From NCBI GenBank assembly GCA_000344275.1, contig AORU01000015.1:1-51762 (forward strand): 51,762 bases of DNA, read 5' to 3'. The translations under genes were made by a program, and so were the position numbers. The notes under the pieces were generated by a model. The model was not told where the DNA came from. It saw only the letters and a list, made by a program, of their open reading frames with translations, and made no database searches. Positions 8,030 to 16,790 of this stretch are shown piece after piece. The DNA comes from Streptococcus oralis subsp. tigurinus AZ_3a. GTDB taxonomy: Bacteria > Bacillota > Bacilli > Lactobacillales > Streptococcaceae. Each line of letters begins with the position of its first letter. Positions within the stretch are counted from its first letter, which is position 1.

Positions 8030-8720
8030 AAAATTAAATGCCCTTCTTTGGTTAAGGTTGCAAGTTCTTATTAGCAATTCAACCTTGTTAGCTACTTTAT
8101 TAATGCCCTTTGGTATTGCTATCCTGTATAATGAATTCTTAAACAAGAGTGGAGAATTGAGCAAGTTTCTTCTTTCTATGAGTTTGACGATGGTCTTGAG
8201 TATGGGAAGTGGTTATATGGTATCGATTATGATGGCTGAGGATAAGGAAAAACGCAATCTTAAATCACTCATACTAAGTGGTGTGACAGCAACAGAGTAT
8301 ACTCTGAGCATGATGGCTCTTCCTCTTCTCGTGATGCTTCTTTCTATGGTTGTTCTCCCTCTCTATCTTAAAGTTGATTTGACAAACTACTTTCTTACCT
8401 ATGGACTCTATCTGCTTCTAGCGACCATCAGTATAATCTTTCTTAATCTTCTTATAGGTGCAGTATCAGATACCCAGTCTAAGGCGCAAGTGTATAGTAT
8501 TTTTCCTATGTTGACCGTCTCTTTCTTGCCCGTTCTTGCCGTTCAAAATGAAACTGCGCAAAAATTGTTGGACTATTCTTTCATTGGTCCTTTGGTAAGT
8601 CTGTTAAAAGAAGGTGGTGGAGAGTTATCTTTGAGAAGTCTTGCTCTCTTGCTAGCATGGATTCTTTTGCTAGGATTAGCTAGTCTCTTCGTATTGAAAA
8701 ATAGTTATAAAGGGAAATAG
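8022..8720 (+). CDS. ABC transporter permease (ABC-2 type)
   Basis: 232 residues with about six predicted membrane helices: residues 18-38, 45-66, 100-120, 125-148, 160-175 and 205-225. There is a cytoplasmic loop with MAEDKEKRNLKSLILSGV, the region before helix 3 conserved in ABC-2 permeases. It overlaps the ATPase gene by 8 bases and is followed 9 bases later by the CPBP protease gene. It is probably the membrane half of the exporter. Confidence 0.85.
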   Translation: MFRKLNALLWLRLQVLISNSTLLATLLMPFGIAILYNEFLNKSGELSKFLLSMSLTMVLSMGSGYMVSIMMAEDKEKRNLKSLILSGVTATEYTLSMMALPLLVMLLSMVVLPLYLKVDLTNYFLTYGLYLLLATISIIFLNLLIGAVSDTQSKAQVYSIFPMLTVSFLPVLAVQNETAQKLLDYSFIGPLVSLLKEGGGELSLRSLALLLAWILLLGLASLFVLKNSYKGK

Positions 8721-8729
8721 GAGGCCTAT

Positions 8730-9371
8730 ATGAACTTACTTAAAAACCTTGGCTGGTTTCTTCTAGCTGTTCTATCCTTTTTCTTTGGCTATGGTCTGGT
8801 TCAGAGTATGGCTCTGTCAGCTCTTGAACTAGGGGCTTCAATCTTTGGAGTCTTGCCACTTTATATCGTTCTGTCGGGGGCCTATGTTTATGGAGTTTAC
8901 AGATGGTATCAGACAGAAAAGGTTAGCATCCAGACGACGGCTTTTAATCGTTATATTTGGTTGCCAACCCTGGTTTTGCTAGTGGCGATTACAGCCCAGT
9001 TCTATTTGCCAGATGATCCGTCGGTCAATCAACAAATCGTATCACAATTGACAGTTGCTCAGCCTGTCTTTGGTTTCTTTATGGTAGTGGTATTTGCTCC
9101 TCTGACGGAAGAACTCATCTTTAGAGGGATGTTGGCGCGCTATCTCTTTCCTAAACAGAATAACAGCAAACAGACAGCTCTGTTTCTCCTTGTATCGAGT
9201 GTGCTTTTTGCCTTGATTCATTTTCCAGGGACTTTGCAACAGTTTTTAGTTTATGCTAGTCTGGGATTGAGTTTGGGTCTGGCTTATGTGAACCGAAAAG
9301 GTCTTCTTTATAGCATTTCTCTCCACGCTTTGAATAATTTAATCGGCTTTTTGATGATACTCATGCTATAA
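8730..9371 (+). CDS. CPBP-family intramembrane metalloprotease
   Basis: 213 residues with about six to seven membrane segments. The three CPBP motifs are visible: APLTEELIFRGML (Glu-Glu and Arg, about residues 127-139), FALIHFPG (His, near 166) and SLHALNN (His-Asn, near 200). Members are glutamate/metal-dependent membrane proteases of the CAAX-processing family; in streptococci they often accompany bacteriocin or peptide-export loci, where they process peptides or give immunity. ATG at 8730 follows AGGAGG. Position after an ABC exporter supports a peptide-related role, but no peptide precursor gene is seen here. Confidence 0.87.
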   Translation: MNLLKNLGWFLLAVLSFFFGYGLVQSMALSALELGASIFGVLPLYIVLSGAYVYGVYRWYQTEKVSIQTTAFNRYIWLPTLVLLVAITAQFYLPDDPSVNQQIVSQLTVAQPVFGFFMVVVFAPLTEELIFRGMLARYLFPKQNNSKQTALFLLVSSVLFALIHFPGTLQQFLVYASLGLSLGLAYVNRKGLLYSISLHALNNLIGFLMILML

Positions 9372-9372
9372 T
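9364..9372 (+). promoter_or_regulatory. Extended -10 box overlapping the CPBP stop codon
   Basis: TGC followed by TATAAT at 9367-9372; the TAA stop of the CPBP gene (9369-9371) lies inside the box. It could drive the small gene at 9389 separately. There is no clear -35 box. Confidence 0.35.
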
Positions 9373-9388
9373 AGAGTCAGGAGGTCAC

Positions 9389-9607
9389 ATGAAACGAGTA
9401 ATTTTATTAGCAGTGATACAGGCGGTCGTTCTCTTCTTTATCATCGGGGCACTTGCCTATGCCTTTAAAGGCGATTTCTTTTACAACTATCTAGCAGTTG
9501 TCTTTGCGCCTATTGCAGGTGTCTTGCGTTTTGCTTCGGCTTATGCGACGGAGATTGTTCTACCTAAAAAGGCAGCTGAGATTGCTGAAAAGCGTAAAAA
9601 AGGTTAA
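9389..9607 (+). CDS. Small hydrophobic membrane protein of unknown function
   Basis: 72 residues. Two hydrophobic stretches (about residues 4-25 and 33-50) and a basic C-terminal end (AAEIAEKRKKG). ATG at 9389 follows a strong AGGAGG. It is the last gene before the terminator at 9623, in line with the regulator-transporter operon and possibly with its own extended -10 promoter. I do not recognise the family. Codon use and a strong ribosome site support a real gene. Confidence 0.7.
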   Translation: MKRVILLAVIQAVVLFFIIGALAYAFKGDFFYNYLAVVFAPIAGVLRFASAYATEIVLPKKAAEIAEKRKKG

Positions 9608-9622
9608 GAATCATAATCAGAG

Positions 9623-9652
9623 AATCCGATGACGTTTTCATCGGATTTTTTG
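9623..9652 (+). terminator. Terminator at the end of the regulator-transporter operon
   Basis: AATCCGATGA (9623-9632) and TCATCGGATT (9638-9647) form a perfect 10-bp stem with a 5-base loop, then TTTTG. Confidence 0.92.
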
Positions 9653-9721
9653 TCTGTTCGTTTTGATTTCTAAAGACAATCAAACTTTTCTGATGATTTT
9701 CATGAAGTGCCTGCGCTTTTA

Positions 9722-9730
9722 TGGTAAAAT
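9722..9730 (+). promoter_or_regulatory. Extended -10 promoter of aspS
   Basis: TGG followed by TAAAAT at 9725-9730, 28 bases before the start codon. No T-box leader is present. Confidence 0.55.
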
Positions 9731-9758
9731 AGTAACAGAATAAAAGAGGAGAGAAAAC

Positions 9759-11522
9759 ATGAAACGTAGTATGTATGCTGGTCGTGTTCGTGAGGAACAC
9801 ATCGGACAAGAAATGACCTTGAAAGGCTGGGTTGGCCGTCGTCGTGACCTTGGTGGTTTGATCTTTATCGACCTTCGTGACCGTGAAGGGATCATGCAGT
9901 TGGTTATCAACCCTGAAAAAGTATCTGCAGAGGTTATGGCAACAGCTGAAAGCCTTCGTAGCGAATTTGTTATCGAGGTGACTGGTCAAGTCGTTGCGCG
10001 TGAACAAGCCAATGATAAGTTGCCGACTGGTGCGGTTGAGTTGAACGTGACAGCTTTGACAGTGCTTAATACAGCTAAAACAACGCCATTTGAGATTAAG
10101 GATGGCATTGAGGCCAATGACGATACACGTTTGCGTTACCGTTACCTTGACCTTCGTCGTCCAGAAATGCTAGAAAACCTTAAACTTCGTGCTAAAGTGA
10201 CCCACTCTATCCGTAATTACTTGGATGAGTTGGAGTTTATCGATGTGGAGACGCCATTCCTTTCTAAGTCAACACCAGAAGGGGCGCGTGATTATTTGGT
10301 GCCATCTCGTGTCAATAAAGGGCATTTCTACGCTCTTCCTCAGAGCCCACAAATCACGAAACAGCTCTTGATGAATGCTGGTTTCGACCGCTATTACCAA
10401 ATCGTTAAATGTTTCCGTGATGAGGACTTGCGTGGTGACCGCCAGCCTGAGTTTACCCAGGTCGACTTGGAAACGTCTTTCCTTACGGAGCAAGAAATCC
10501 AAGATATCACAGAAGGCTTGATTGCGCGCGTGATGAAAGAAACCAAAGGCATTGACGTGACGCTTCCATTCCCTCGTATGAAGTATGATGACGCGATGGC
10601 TCTTTACGGTTCTGACAAACCTGATACCCGTTTTGACATGTTGCTTCAGGACTTGACAGAAGTTGTCAAAGGTGTTGATTTCAAAGTCTTCTCAGAAGCA
10701 CCTGCTGTTAAAGCCATTGTGGTCAAAGGAGCTGCAGATAACTACTCACGTAAAGATATCGATAAGATGACCGAAGTAGCTAAGCAGTACGGTGCTAAAG
10801 GTCTTGCTTGGGTCAAGGTAGTTGAGGGAGAATTAAATGGACCAGTTGCCAAGTTCTTGACTGGTATCCAAGCAGAATTGACTGCAGCACTTGGTCTTGA
10901 AGATAAGGATTTAGTTCTATTTGTGGCGGATACGCTTGAAGTGGCGAATGCAACACTAGGTGCCCTTCGTGGCCGTATCGCCAAAGAGCTTGACTTGATT
11001 GATAGCGACAAATTCAACTTCCTTTGGGTGGTTGATTGGCCAATGTTTGAATGGTCTGAAGAAGAAGGTCGCTACATGAGCGCCCACCATCCATTTACCC
11101 TTCCACAGGAAGAAACAGTTCACGAATTAGAAGGTGATTTGGCTAAGGTTCGTGCCATTGCTTACGATATCGTCTTGAATGGTTATGAGCTTGGTGGTGG
11201 TAGTCTTCGTATCAACCAAAAAGACCTTCAAGAACGCATGTTCAAGGCTCTTGGTTTCTCAGCTGAAGAAGCAAATGACCAGTTTGGCTTCCTTCTTGAA
11301 GCCATGGACTATGGTTTCCCACCACACGGTGGTTTGGCTATTGGACTTGACCGTTTTGTTATGTTGCTTGCTGGAGAAGAAAATATTCGTGAAGTCATTG
11401 CCTTTCCTAAGAACAATAAGGCAACCGACCCAATGACACAAGCTCCATCAACAGTCGCTCTCAAACAACTAGAGGAACTCAGCTTACAAGTAGAAGAAGA
11501 TGAAACAAGCAAAACGAATTAA
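9759..11522 (+). CDS. aspS: Aspartyl-tRNA synthetase
   Basis: 587 residues, the bacterial-type length. It joins aspartate to tRNA-Asp. The N-terminal anticodon-binding OB fold contains [20 protein letters not shown]. Class II motif 2 is at [16 protein letters not shown], the bacterial GAD insertion lies in the middle, and motif 3 is [16 protein letters not shown] near residue 530. ATG at 9759 follows AAGAGGAG. The last 23 bases overlap the start of the YitT-family gene, so the two are probably translated from one message. Confidence 0.97.
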   Translation: MKRSMYAGRVREEHIGQEMTLKGWVGRRRDLGGLIFIDLRDREGIMQLVINPEKVSAEVMATAESLRSEFVIEVTGQVVAREQANDKLPTGAVELNVTALTVLNTAKTTPFEIKDGIEANDDTRLRYRYLDLRRPEMLENLKLRAKVTHSIRNYLDELEFIDVETPFLSKSTPEGARDYLVPSRVNKGHFYALPQSPQITKQLLMNAGFDRYYQIVKCFRDEDLRGDRQPEFTQVDLETSFLTEQEIQDITEGLIARVMKETKGIDVTLPFPRMKYDDAMALYGSDKPDTRFDMLLQDLTEVVKGVDFKVFSEAPAVKAIVVKGAADNYSRKDIDKMTEVAKQYGAKGLAWVKVVEGELNGPVAKFLTGIQAELTAALGLEDKDLVLFVADTLEVANATLGALRGRIAKELDLIDSDKFNFLWVVDWPMFEWSEEEGRYMSAHHPFTLPQEETVHELEGDLAKVRAIAYDIVLNGYELGGGSLRINQKDLQERMFKALGFSAEEANDQFGFLLEAMDYGFPPHGGLAIGLDRFVMLLAGEENIREVIAFPKNNKATDPMTQAPSTVALKQLEELSLQVEEDETSKTN

Positions 11523-12441
11523 GCGGTGGCGCTATTATCTGCGCCGCTTTGCTTATCAGATAAAAATCTTACGAGTTTTACAAAGTATCTCTCGGGAAAA
11601 ATACGATGAGAAAGTATCGGCTTCTCTGGTTTATGGCTTTCTGTCAGCAGTAGCAGTCAATTTCTTTTTTCAACCAGGACACGTTTACTCAAGTGGTGCG
11701 ACGGGTCTGGCACAGATTATCTCTGCCTTGAGTCATCACTGGTTTGGGTTTTACATTCCGATATCGCTAACCTTTTATGCTATCAATTTTCCGTTGATGA
11801 TTTTAGCTTGGTATCAGATTGGGCATAAGTTTACAATCTTTACCTTTATCACAGTATCCATGAGTTCCTTCTTTATCCAGCTTGTACCAGTTGTGACCTT
11901 GACAGAGGATCCCATTATCAATGCTCTTTTTGGTGGTGTTGTCATGGGCTTGGGGATTGGTTTTGCGCTCCGTAACAATATTTCTAGCGGAGGTACAGAT
12001 ATCGTCAGTCTGACCATTCGAAAGAAAACGGGTAAGAATGTCGGTAGCATTTCTTTCCTGGTAAATGGAACCATCATGCTGATAGCAGGATTGACCTTTG
12101 GTTGGAAATACGCCCTCTACTCCATGATTACCACCTTTGTCTCCAGTCGTGTGACAGACGCGGTCTTTACCAAGCAAAAACGCATGCAGGCCATGATTGT
12201 GACCAATAATCCTGACAAGGTAATCGCAAAAATCCATAAAAAATTGCACCGCGGAGCAACCATGATCCACGATGCAGAAGGAACCTATAATCATGAGAGA
12301 AAAGCAGTCTTGATCACGGTTATCACACGAGCAGAGTTTAATGATTTTAAACACATCATGAAACAGGTTGATCCGACAGCCTTTGTCTCTGTATCCGAAA
12401 ACGTCCACATCCTAGGACGATTCGTAGAAACAGACAATTAA
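11500..12441 (+). CDS. YitT-family membrane protein
   Basis: 313 residues. A basic N-terminus ([12 protein letters not shown]) precedes five or six membrane segments (starting about residues 45, 80, 105, 143, 185), with the family signature [18 protein letters not shown] and [17 protein letters not shown]. The C-terminal roughly 90 residues are soluble and match DUF2179 ([19 protein letters not shown]). Function is unknown; some relatives are linked to envelope or stress phenotypes. The start overlaps aspS by 23 bases in another frame and only a weak purine-rich ribosome site is available, so translation may be coupled to aspS. Confidence 0.85.
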   Translation: MKQAKRIKRWRYYLRRFAYQIKILRVLQSISREKYDEKVSASLVYGFLSAVAVNFFFQPGHVYSSGATGLAQIISALSHHWFGFYIPISLTFYAINFPLMILAWYQIGHKFTIFTFITVSMSSFFIQLVPVVTLTEDPIINALFGGVVMGLGIGFALRNNISSGGTDIVSLTIRKKTGKNVGSISFLVNGTIMLIAGLTFGWKYALYSMITTFVSSRVTDAVFTKQKRMQAMIVTNNPDKVIAKIHKKLHRGATMIHDAEGTYNHERKAVLITVITRAEFNDFKHIMKQVDPTAFVSVSENVHILGRFVETDN

Positions 12442-12450
12442 TAATACTCA

Positions 12451-12480
12451 AAAGACCAGCCTTGAGGCTGGTCTTTATTT
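12451..12480. terminator. Bidirectional terminator between the YitT gene and malR
   Basis: AAAGACCAGCC and GGCTGGTCTTT (12451-12476) form a perfect 11-bp stem with a TTGA loop. A T-rich run follows on the plus strand. The malR stop codon lies in the right arm, so the same stem can also serve malR transcription from the other side. Confidence 0.88.
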
Positions 12481-13461
12481 TTCGATAATTTTGTGTCCAA
12501 TCAACTGGCGGTAACAAATCTGTTTATTGTTTTTAGCATCGTTGATGATCTGGAGAATGGTTTCAAATGATGTCCGCCCAAGTTCCAGACTATTGATATC
12601 CACATAAGCTACGAGGTCAAGTCGAGGATTGACAGAGTCAAAACTCAAGACAGGAACAGTTAACTGATGCTTACTGAGGTAGTCACAAACACCTTCTGCA
12701 AGGAGACTATCGGTTGTGATGATAGCGTCAATCTGTGGATCGTGGTTGAACAGGAGTTCGCTGAATTGATAACCTTTTTCTTCTAGAAATTCAGTCGCAA
12801 AGTAGGTCAGATTTGGATCAATAGGAAGTTGGTATTGTTTAAGAGCTAACTCATAACCCATTAGACGATCTTGTGTTACGAAAAGTTTTTTGGTTCCTCC
12901 GATGAAGGCAATTCGCTTGCATCCTTTTTTGATGAAATATTCTGTTGCATCAAAACTTGCCTGGACATTGTCATTATCGACGAGCGGAATGAAGGGAGAT
13001 AGAGATTTACCTAAGATAAGGAAAGGAAATTGCTCATCTGCTACTAGCTTAACCAAAGGATCCTCTTCTTGGGCATAGAGGAAAATCAAACCATCTACAC
13101 GCTTACCATAGACCATCTGGGAAATAGCTTTGAGCCGCTCTTTTGCATCTTTCCCCGTTGCAATCTGAATAGCATAGTGGTTCTCAGATGCCACTTGGGC
13201 GATCCCTCGTAGAACAGATGGGAAGAAAGGATTTTGGTAAAAGGCATCCGAGTCATCAGGAAGCACCAGGCCGATAACTTGAGTATAGCTACTTACCAAG
13301 CTACGAGCATTGAGATTGGGGTGGTAGTTGAGCTCTTTCATCGACTTGCGAACTCGTTTTTTGGTTTCATCACTAATCGTTGATTTGTTTTGAATAACGC
13401 GGGTAACAGTTGAAGGTGAGACACCTGCTGCCTTGGCCACGTCTTTAATCGTCACGGGCAT
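12475..13461 (-). CDS. malR: Maltose operon transcriptional repressor MalR (LacI family)
   Basis: 328 residues. The N-terminal LacI-type helix-turn-helix reads TIKDVAKAAGVSPSTVTRVI, with the hinge NYHPNLNARSL. The rest is a periplasmic-binding-protein-like sensor domain (VIGLVLPDDSD, GLIFLYAQEEDPL, RIAFIGGTKK, AIITTDSLLAEG). MalR represses the maltodextrin operons and is released by maltose. It is last in the malA-malR operon, 9 bases after malA. Palindromic ACGCAAACGTTTGCGT-type operators stand at the malQ and malX promoters 5 kb away. ATG at 13459-13461 follows GGAGAT. Confidence 0.93.
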   Translation of the reverse strand: MPVTIKDVAKAAGVSPSTVTRVIQNKSTISDETKKRVRKSMKELNYHPNLNARSLVSSYTQVIGLVLPDDSDAFYQNPFFPSVLRGIAQVASENHYAIQIATGKDAKERLKAISQMVYGKRVDGLIFLYAQEEDPLVKLVADEQFPFLILGKSLSPFIPLVDNDNVQASFDATEYFIKKGCKRIAFIGGTKKLFVTQDRLMGYELALKQYQLPIDPNLTYFATEFLEEKGYQFSELLFNHDPQIDAIITTDSLLAEGVCDYLSKHQLTVPVLSFDSVNPRLDLVAYVDINSLELGRTSFETILQIINDAKNNKQICYRQLIGHKIIEK

Positions 13462-13470
13462 AAAAATCTC

Positions 13471-14277
13471 CTATTTATGATAATCTGGATCACGGAAGTG
13501 TGTCTTGTAAAAAATGGTGACCAGATAAAGAACAAAAAGAATGTTTTGTACAGTGATAAGGGTTGCCATATTTTGGCCAAAAAGTCCCAAAATAAGCGTA
13601 ATCAGAGTGGGTAATCCTAAACAGTTCAAGATAAAATGGTAGCACTCTTTAAAGGTCCTAAATGAAAAGAGGCGTGATCTTTTGGTGATATAAAGGAGAA
13701 AGCTAGCTCCAAGAGAGACAATGAAGAAATTCAATCCAAAGAGAAAGCTTGCACCAAGAACGAGAAAGAGACTGATATAGACCCGGTTTTGTTGATACCA
13801 GTCTTTAGAAATGGCCTGGGTAAGATCTTCCTTACTCTGGAAACTCTCCGTTTGAATCGCGTGGTAGCGAATGTGAGTCAGTTCCTTACTTTCCTTGCTG
13901 ATGACGAGTTCTTCCGTATCAAAATGAAGTTGCAAGTCCTTTGGAAATTCCTTGCTTTGGCTTGGACCAATTAAAAGAGAAGGCTGATGATTCTTCGTAC
14001 CTGAGTAGTTCAGCTTTCCGTCAACGATTTGTGTGTTCTCTGACAAGTCCATGATGGCTTCATCTGTCAGCGGTGTATAAACATTATCGATAAAGGTATC
14101 CAGTGGATACGTTTCCTGTGAGCTGTTTTGAATGGCAATCGGAACCATAGACAAGCTGATGAGGAAAATGCTCGTAAAGAGAAGCTGAAACCAGTTGAGG
14201 CCGAAACGTTTTGATAGGGGTTTACGAAATCCCCAGATACTAGAGAAATACGAGAATGGATATGGAAGCATAGGCAT
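13471..14277 (-). CDS. malA: Maltodextrin utilisation protein MalA (DUF1189)
   Basis: 268 residues. One membrane segment near residues 30-50 ([20 protein letters not shown]), then a long extracytoplasmic part (about residues 52-165), then four hydrophobic segments in the last 100 residues. The layout and position in front of malR identify it as MalA of the streptococcal malA-malR operon. Its biochemical role is not established. The start used here gives [17 protein letters not shown]; there is only a weak ribosome site (AGAAAG), so the exact start is less certain. Confidence 0.8.
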   Translation of the reverse strand: MPMLPYPFSYFSSIWGFRKPLSKRFGLNWFQLLFTSIFLISLSMVPIAIQNSSQETYPLDTFIDNVYTPLTDEAIMDLSENTQIVDGKLNYSGTKNHQPSLLIGPSQSKEFPKDLQLHFDTEELVISKESKELTHIRYHAIQTESFQSKEDLTQAISKDWYQQNRVYISLFLVLGASFLFGLNFFIVSLGASFLLYITKRSRLFSFRTFKECYHFILNCLGLPTLITLILGLFGQNMATLITVQNILFVLYLVTIFYKTHFRDPDYHK

Positions 14278-14307
14278 CTTTCTAAAAGTGTTTTCTATAT
14301 GAGTATT

Positions 14308-14336
14308 ATTATATAGAGAAATGTGCTTTATTTCAA
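14308..14336 (-). promoter_or_regulatory. Promoter of malA-malR
   Basis: On the minus strand TTGAAA (14331-14336) and TATAAT (14308-14313) with a 17-base spacer, 31 bases before the malA start. No full MalR palindrome is seen here. Confidence 0.75.
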
Positions 14337-14389
14337 GTCTAGGAGATAAATTGCTTGTTGCAAGAATATTATTTACAGTAACAATCGCT

Positions 14390-14503
14390 AATACTCAATG
14401 AAAATCAAAGAGCAAACTAGGAAGCTAGTCGCAGGTTGCTCAAAGCACAGCTTTGAGGTTGGAGATAAAGCTGACGTGGTTTGAAGAGATTTTCGAAGAG
14501 TAT
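14390..14503. repeat. BOX repeat element, boxA-boxC form
   Basis: 114 bases from ATACTCAATGAAAATCAAAG to TTTCGAAGAGTAT. The ends are inverted (ATACTC / GAGTAT). It contains the boxA core AGAGCAAACTAGGAAGCTAG and the boxC core GCTGACGTGGTTTGAAGAG with an internal small stem (CAAAGC...GCTTTG). No boxB module. It sits between the malA promoter and the malD terminator and is better preserved than the copy at 4240-4345. Confidence 0.9.
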
Positions 14504-14510
14504 AAAATGA

Positions 14511-14547
14511 AAAAGGGTGGCGGGGATAATTATCCCTTGTCGCCACC
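14511..14547 (-). terminator. Terminator of malX-malC-malD, overlapping the malD stop
   Basis: On the minus strand GGTGGCG (14541-14547) pairs with CGCCACC (14516-14522), with an inner GGGATAAT/ATTATCCC stem, then a T run. The malD stop codon (14530-14532) lies in the centre of the hairpin. Confidence 0.85.
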
Positions 14548-15372
14548 ACTTGTAAGTCCTGAAACAAAATTCTTTTGTAAGAAGAAGAAGAGTGTACAGA
14601 TTGGAAGAGCGATGAGGATCGCACCTGCTGAGAAGTAGGCAATCTTCAAGTTCTTCGCATTGTTGACGAAGGTTTGGAGACCAACGGCAACTGTAAAGTA
14701 TTCTTTCTCACGAAGCAAGAAACTAGAGAGGATATAGTCTCCGAAAGGCCCCATGAAGGCCCAGAGGGCTTGTACCGCAACCATTGGGCGAACAAGAGGG
14801 AGGACGATTTGCCAGAAGCGGCGGAAGTGTCCTGCACCATCAAGTTTTGCTGATTCATCAAGAGACATTGGTACGGTATCAAAGTAACCTTTCATCAACC
14901 AAGCGTTCATAGGGATACCACCACCGACATAGAGGAAGATGAGGAACCAGCTATGGTTAAGGGCGTTCAACATAAGTGCCATAACGAAGAAGGCAGTCAA
15001 AGCAGCCATGGTTGGCACCATTTGGATGATCAAGAAGAAGACCAAACTTTGCTTACGAGCCAAGAAGTTGTAACGGCTGTAAGCATAACCAGCAAGTACG
15101 ATGATACTTGTTTGAACAACCATGGTAATCAAGGCAATAATCAAGGTATTGAGATACCAAGTGCCGTACAAGGTTTCAGTGAAGAGTCCTTTAAAGTTAT
15201 CAAAACTAAAATTGACGTTACCATCTAGTTTAAAGGCTACGACATTACCAGACTTGAAGGCTGACATAATGGTGATCAAAAGTGGATAGATAATGACGAT
15301 TGATAAGCCAATCAAGTAGAGGTAAGTGAGGGTTTGAGTCAGTCTACGTTTGAGTTTGATTGAGTTATTCAT
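14530..15372 (-). CDS. malD: Maltodextrin ABC transporter permease MalD
   Basis: 280 residues with six membrane segments and the binding-protein-dependent permease signature around [20 protein letters not shown] (about residues 172-191, the EAA loop that docks on the ATPase). MalG-type second permease of the MalXCD importer. The start at 15372 is chosen ([10 protein letters not shown]) because AGGACG stands just upstream inside the end of malC; an earlier in-frame ATG would overlap malC by 44 bases. One base separates it from malC. No ATPase gene is in this operon, so a shared ATPase encoded elsewhere (MsmK in pneumococci) must energise it. Confidence 0.93.
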   Translation of the reverse strand: MNNSIKLKRRLTQTLTYLYLIGLSIVIIYPLLITIMSAFKSGNVVAFKLDGNVNFSFDNFKGLFTETLYGTWYLNTLIIALITMVVQTSIIVLAGYAYSRYNFLARKQSLVFFLIIQMVPTMAALTAFFVMALMLNALNHSWFLIFLYVGGGIPMNAWLMKGYFDTVPMSLDESAKLDGAGHFRRFWQIVLPLVRPMVAVQALWAFMGPFGDYILSSFLLREKEYFTVAVGLQTFVNNAKNLKIAYFSAGAILIALPICTLFFFLQKNFVSGLTSGGDKG

Positions 15373-15373
15373 C

Positions 15374-16666
15374 TTAGACGTCCTCCATATCAAATGCGTG
15401 TAGTTTCTTGAATGCAATCATAGAGATAGAGATGACAATGATTGAGATAATCAAAGTAACAGCTGCCGCCATAGAGTATTGTGGGGCTGTACCAGTTGTC
15501 AAACGGTAAATCCATGAAATCAAGATATCAGTTGAACCGGCTCCACCACCAACGCTACCAGGTCCTCCACCATTGAAGAGGTACATGATAGAGAAGTTGT
15601 TAAAGTTGAAGGTGTATTGGCTAATCAATGTTGGAGCTGCAACAGCCAAAATCATTGGGAAAGTGATGTTGCGGAATTTTTGCCAAGCATTGGCACCATC
15701 GATGTAAGCCGCTTCGTAGAGGTCGTTAGGAATAGACTGCAAGATACCCAAGGTCAAGACGTAGATGTATGGGAAACCTAGCCAACCTTGCATCATAATC
15801 AAGGCAATCTTAGTCCAAGTCGGATCGGTTTTCCAAGGGATAAGAGCCCCATCTAGGAAAGGAAGGATCTTAGACAAAAGAGGCAAGACTTGGGTGTTGA
15901 TAGCACCAACACTATCATTAAACATGTTTGAGAATGTCAAGATAGTGATGAAGGCTGGAACTGCCCAAGGAAGAAGGAAAATAACCCCAAAGATACGTTT
16001 TCCTTTGATAAATGGTTGGTTGGCAATGATTGCTGTAAAAATACCAATGACAATCTGCAAAGTAGAAGCAGATAAAGCCCAGATAATGGTCCAAGAAAGA
16101 ACGGAACCAAAGGCTGAGCGGAAGGTACTCAAGCTCCAGATGTTAGTGAAGTTCGTCAAACCAACCCAGTCCAACAATTTGTTTGGTGGCAAGTGTTGGA
16201 AGTCGTAGTTAGTAAAGGCAATCATCAAGGTTACGATAACAGGGAAGATAATCGCAAATGTCATCGCTACATATGATGGGATAATCAAAAGGTATGGGAA
16301 TCCATTTTCATAAATGCCTTTAATCATATCCTTGAAGGTACGAGCTACAGGAATACCGTTGTTGATACGTTTAGCAGTCGTATGTGCATCCTTGATATTA
16401 AAGATGTAAAAGAGCAAGTAAACGACAACAAAGATAGAGTGAAAAGCACCACGAATCAGCATGAACAGTGAATTATCACGACCAGGCTTGTCACCAAGGG
16501 TGACCAAATTGCTCAATTCAGGGATTGCAAGTGTTAGAAAATACAGAACAAATAGAACAGTAATACCAAGGAGAATAAACCCTTTAGCTTTTTGTTTGTT
16601 ATAAATTTGTCCTAAACCAGGAATGATTGACAGCAAGGCTGCTTTGCGAGGCTGTTGTTTTTCCAT
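15374..16666 (-). CDS. malC: Maltodextrin ABC transporter permease MalC
   Basis: 430 residues. The N-terminal part carries a short segment [20 protein letters not shown] and two membrane helices, as in MalF-like permeases, followed by the core six-helix domain with the EAA loop ([20 protein letters not shown], about residues 330-349). The start at 16666 ([10 protein letters not shown]) follows AAAGGAG; an in-frame ATG 42 bases earlier lacks a ribosome site. It follows malX after a 124-base gap that contains a strong hairpin, and is translationally linked to malD. It forms the membrane channel of the maltodextrin importer with MalD. Confidence 0.93.
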   Translation of the reverse strand: MEKQQPRKAALLSIIPGLGQIYNKQKAKGFILLGITVLFVLYFLTLAIPELSNLVTLGDKPGRDNSLFMLIRGAFHSIFVVVYLLFYIFNIKDAHTTAKRINNGIPVARTFKDMIKGIYENGFPYLLIIPSYVAMTFAIIFPVIVTLMIAFTNYDFQHLPPNKLLDWVGLTNFTNIWSLSTFRSAFGSVLSWTIIWALSASTLQIVIGIFTAIIANQPFIKGKRIFGVIFLLPWAVPAFITILTFSNMFNDSVGAINTQVLPLLSKILPFLDGALIPWKTDPTWTKIALIMMQGWLGFPYIYVLTLGILQSIPNDLYEAAYIDGANAWQKFRNITFPMILAVAAPTLISQYTFNFNNFSIMYLFNGGGPGSVGGGAGSTDILISWIYRLTTGTAPQYSMAAAVTLIISIIVISISMIAFKKLHAFDMEDV

Positions 16667-16748
16667 GATTACTCCTTTCATAGGATGCGAGTTTAAACTC
16701 GGATTCAATCGTAAGATACGTACATCTGATAAGAAGCATATCTATAAA

Positions 16749-16783
16749 TTCAAAGGGGGATTTTGCTTCCACCCCCCTTGAAC
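16749..16783 (-). promoter_or_regulatory. Strong intercistronic hairpin between malX and malC
   Basis: TTCAAAGGGGG (16749-16759) and CCCCCCTTGAA (16772-16782) pair over 10-11 bp with a loop of about 12 bases. On the minus strand it is followed by AATTTATAG rather than a T run, so it looks more like an mRNA-stabilising or processing stem that sets malX above malCD than a full terminator (inference). Confidence 0.6.
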
Positions 16784-16790
16784 AATTCAA

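Noticed and set aside
8730..9607. Bacteriocin precursor gene near the CPBP protease
   Set aside because: No short ORF with a double-glycine leader was seen. The 72-residue protein is a two-helix membrane protein with a basic tail, not a peptide precursor.
15373..15417. Longer malD starting at the upstream in-frame ATG
   Set aside because: It would overlap malC by 44 bases and has no ribosome site, while the start at 15372 has AGGACG at proper spacing and gives the usual permease N-terminus.
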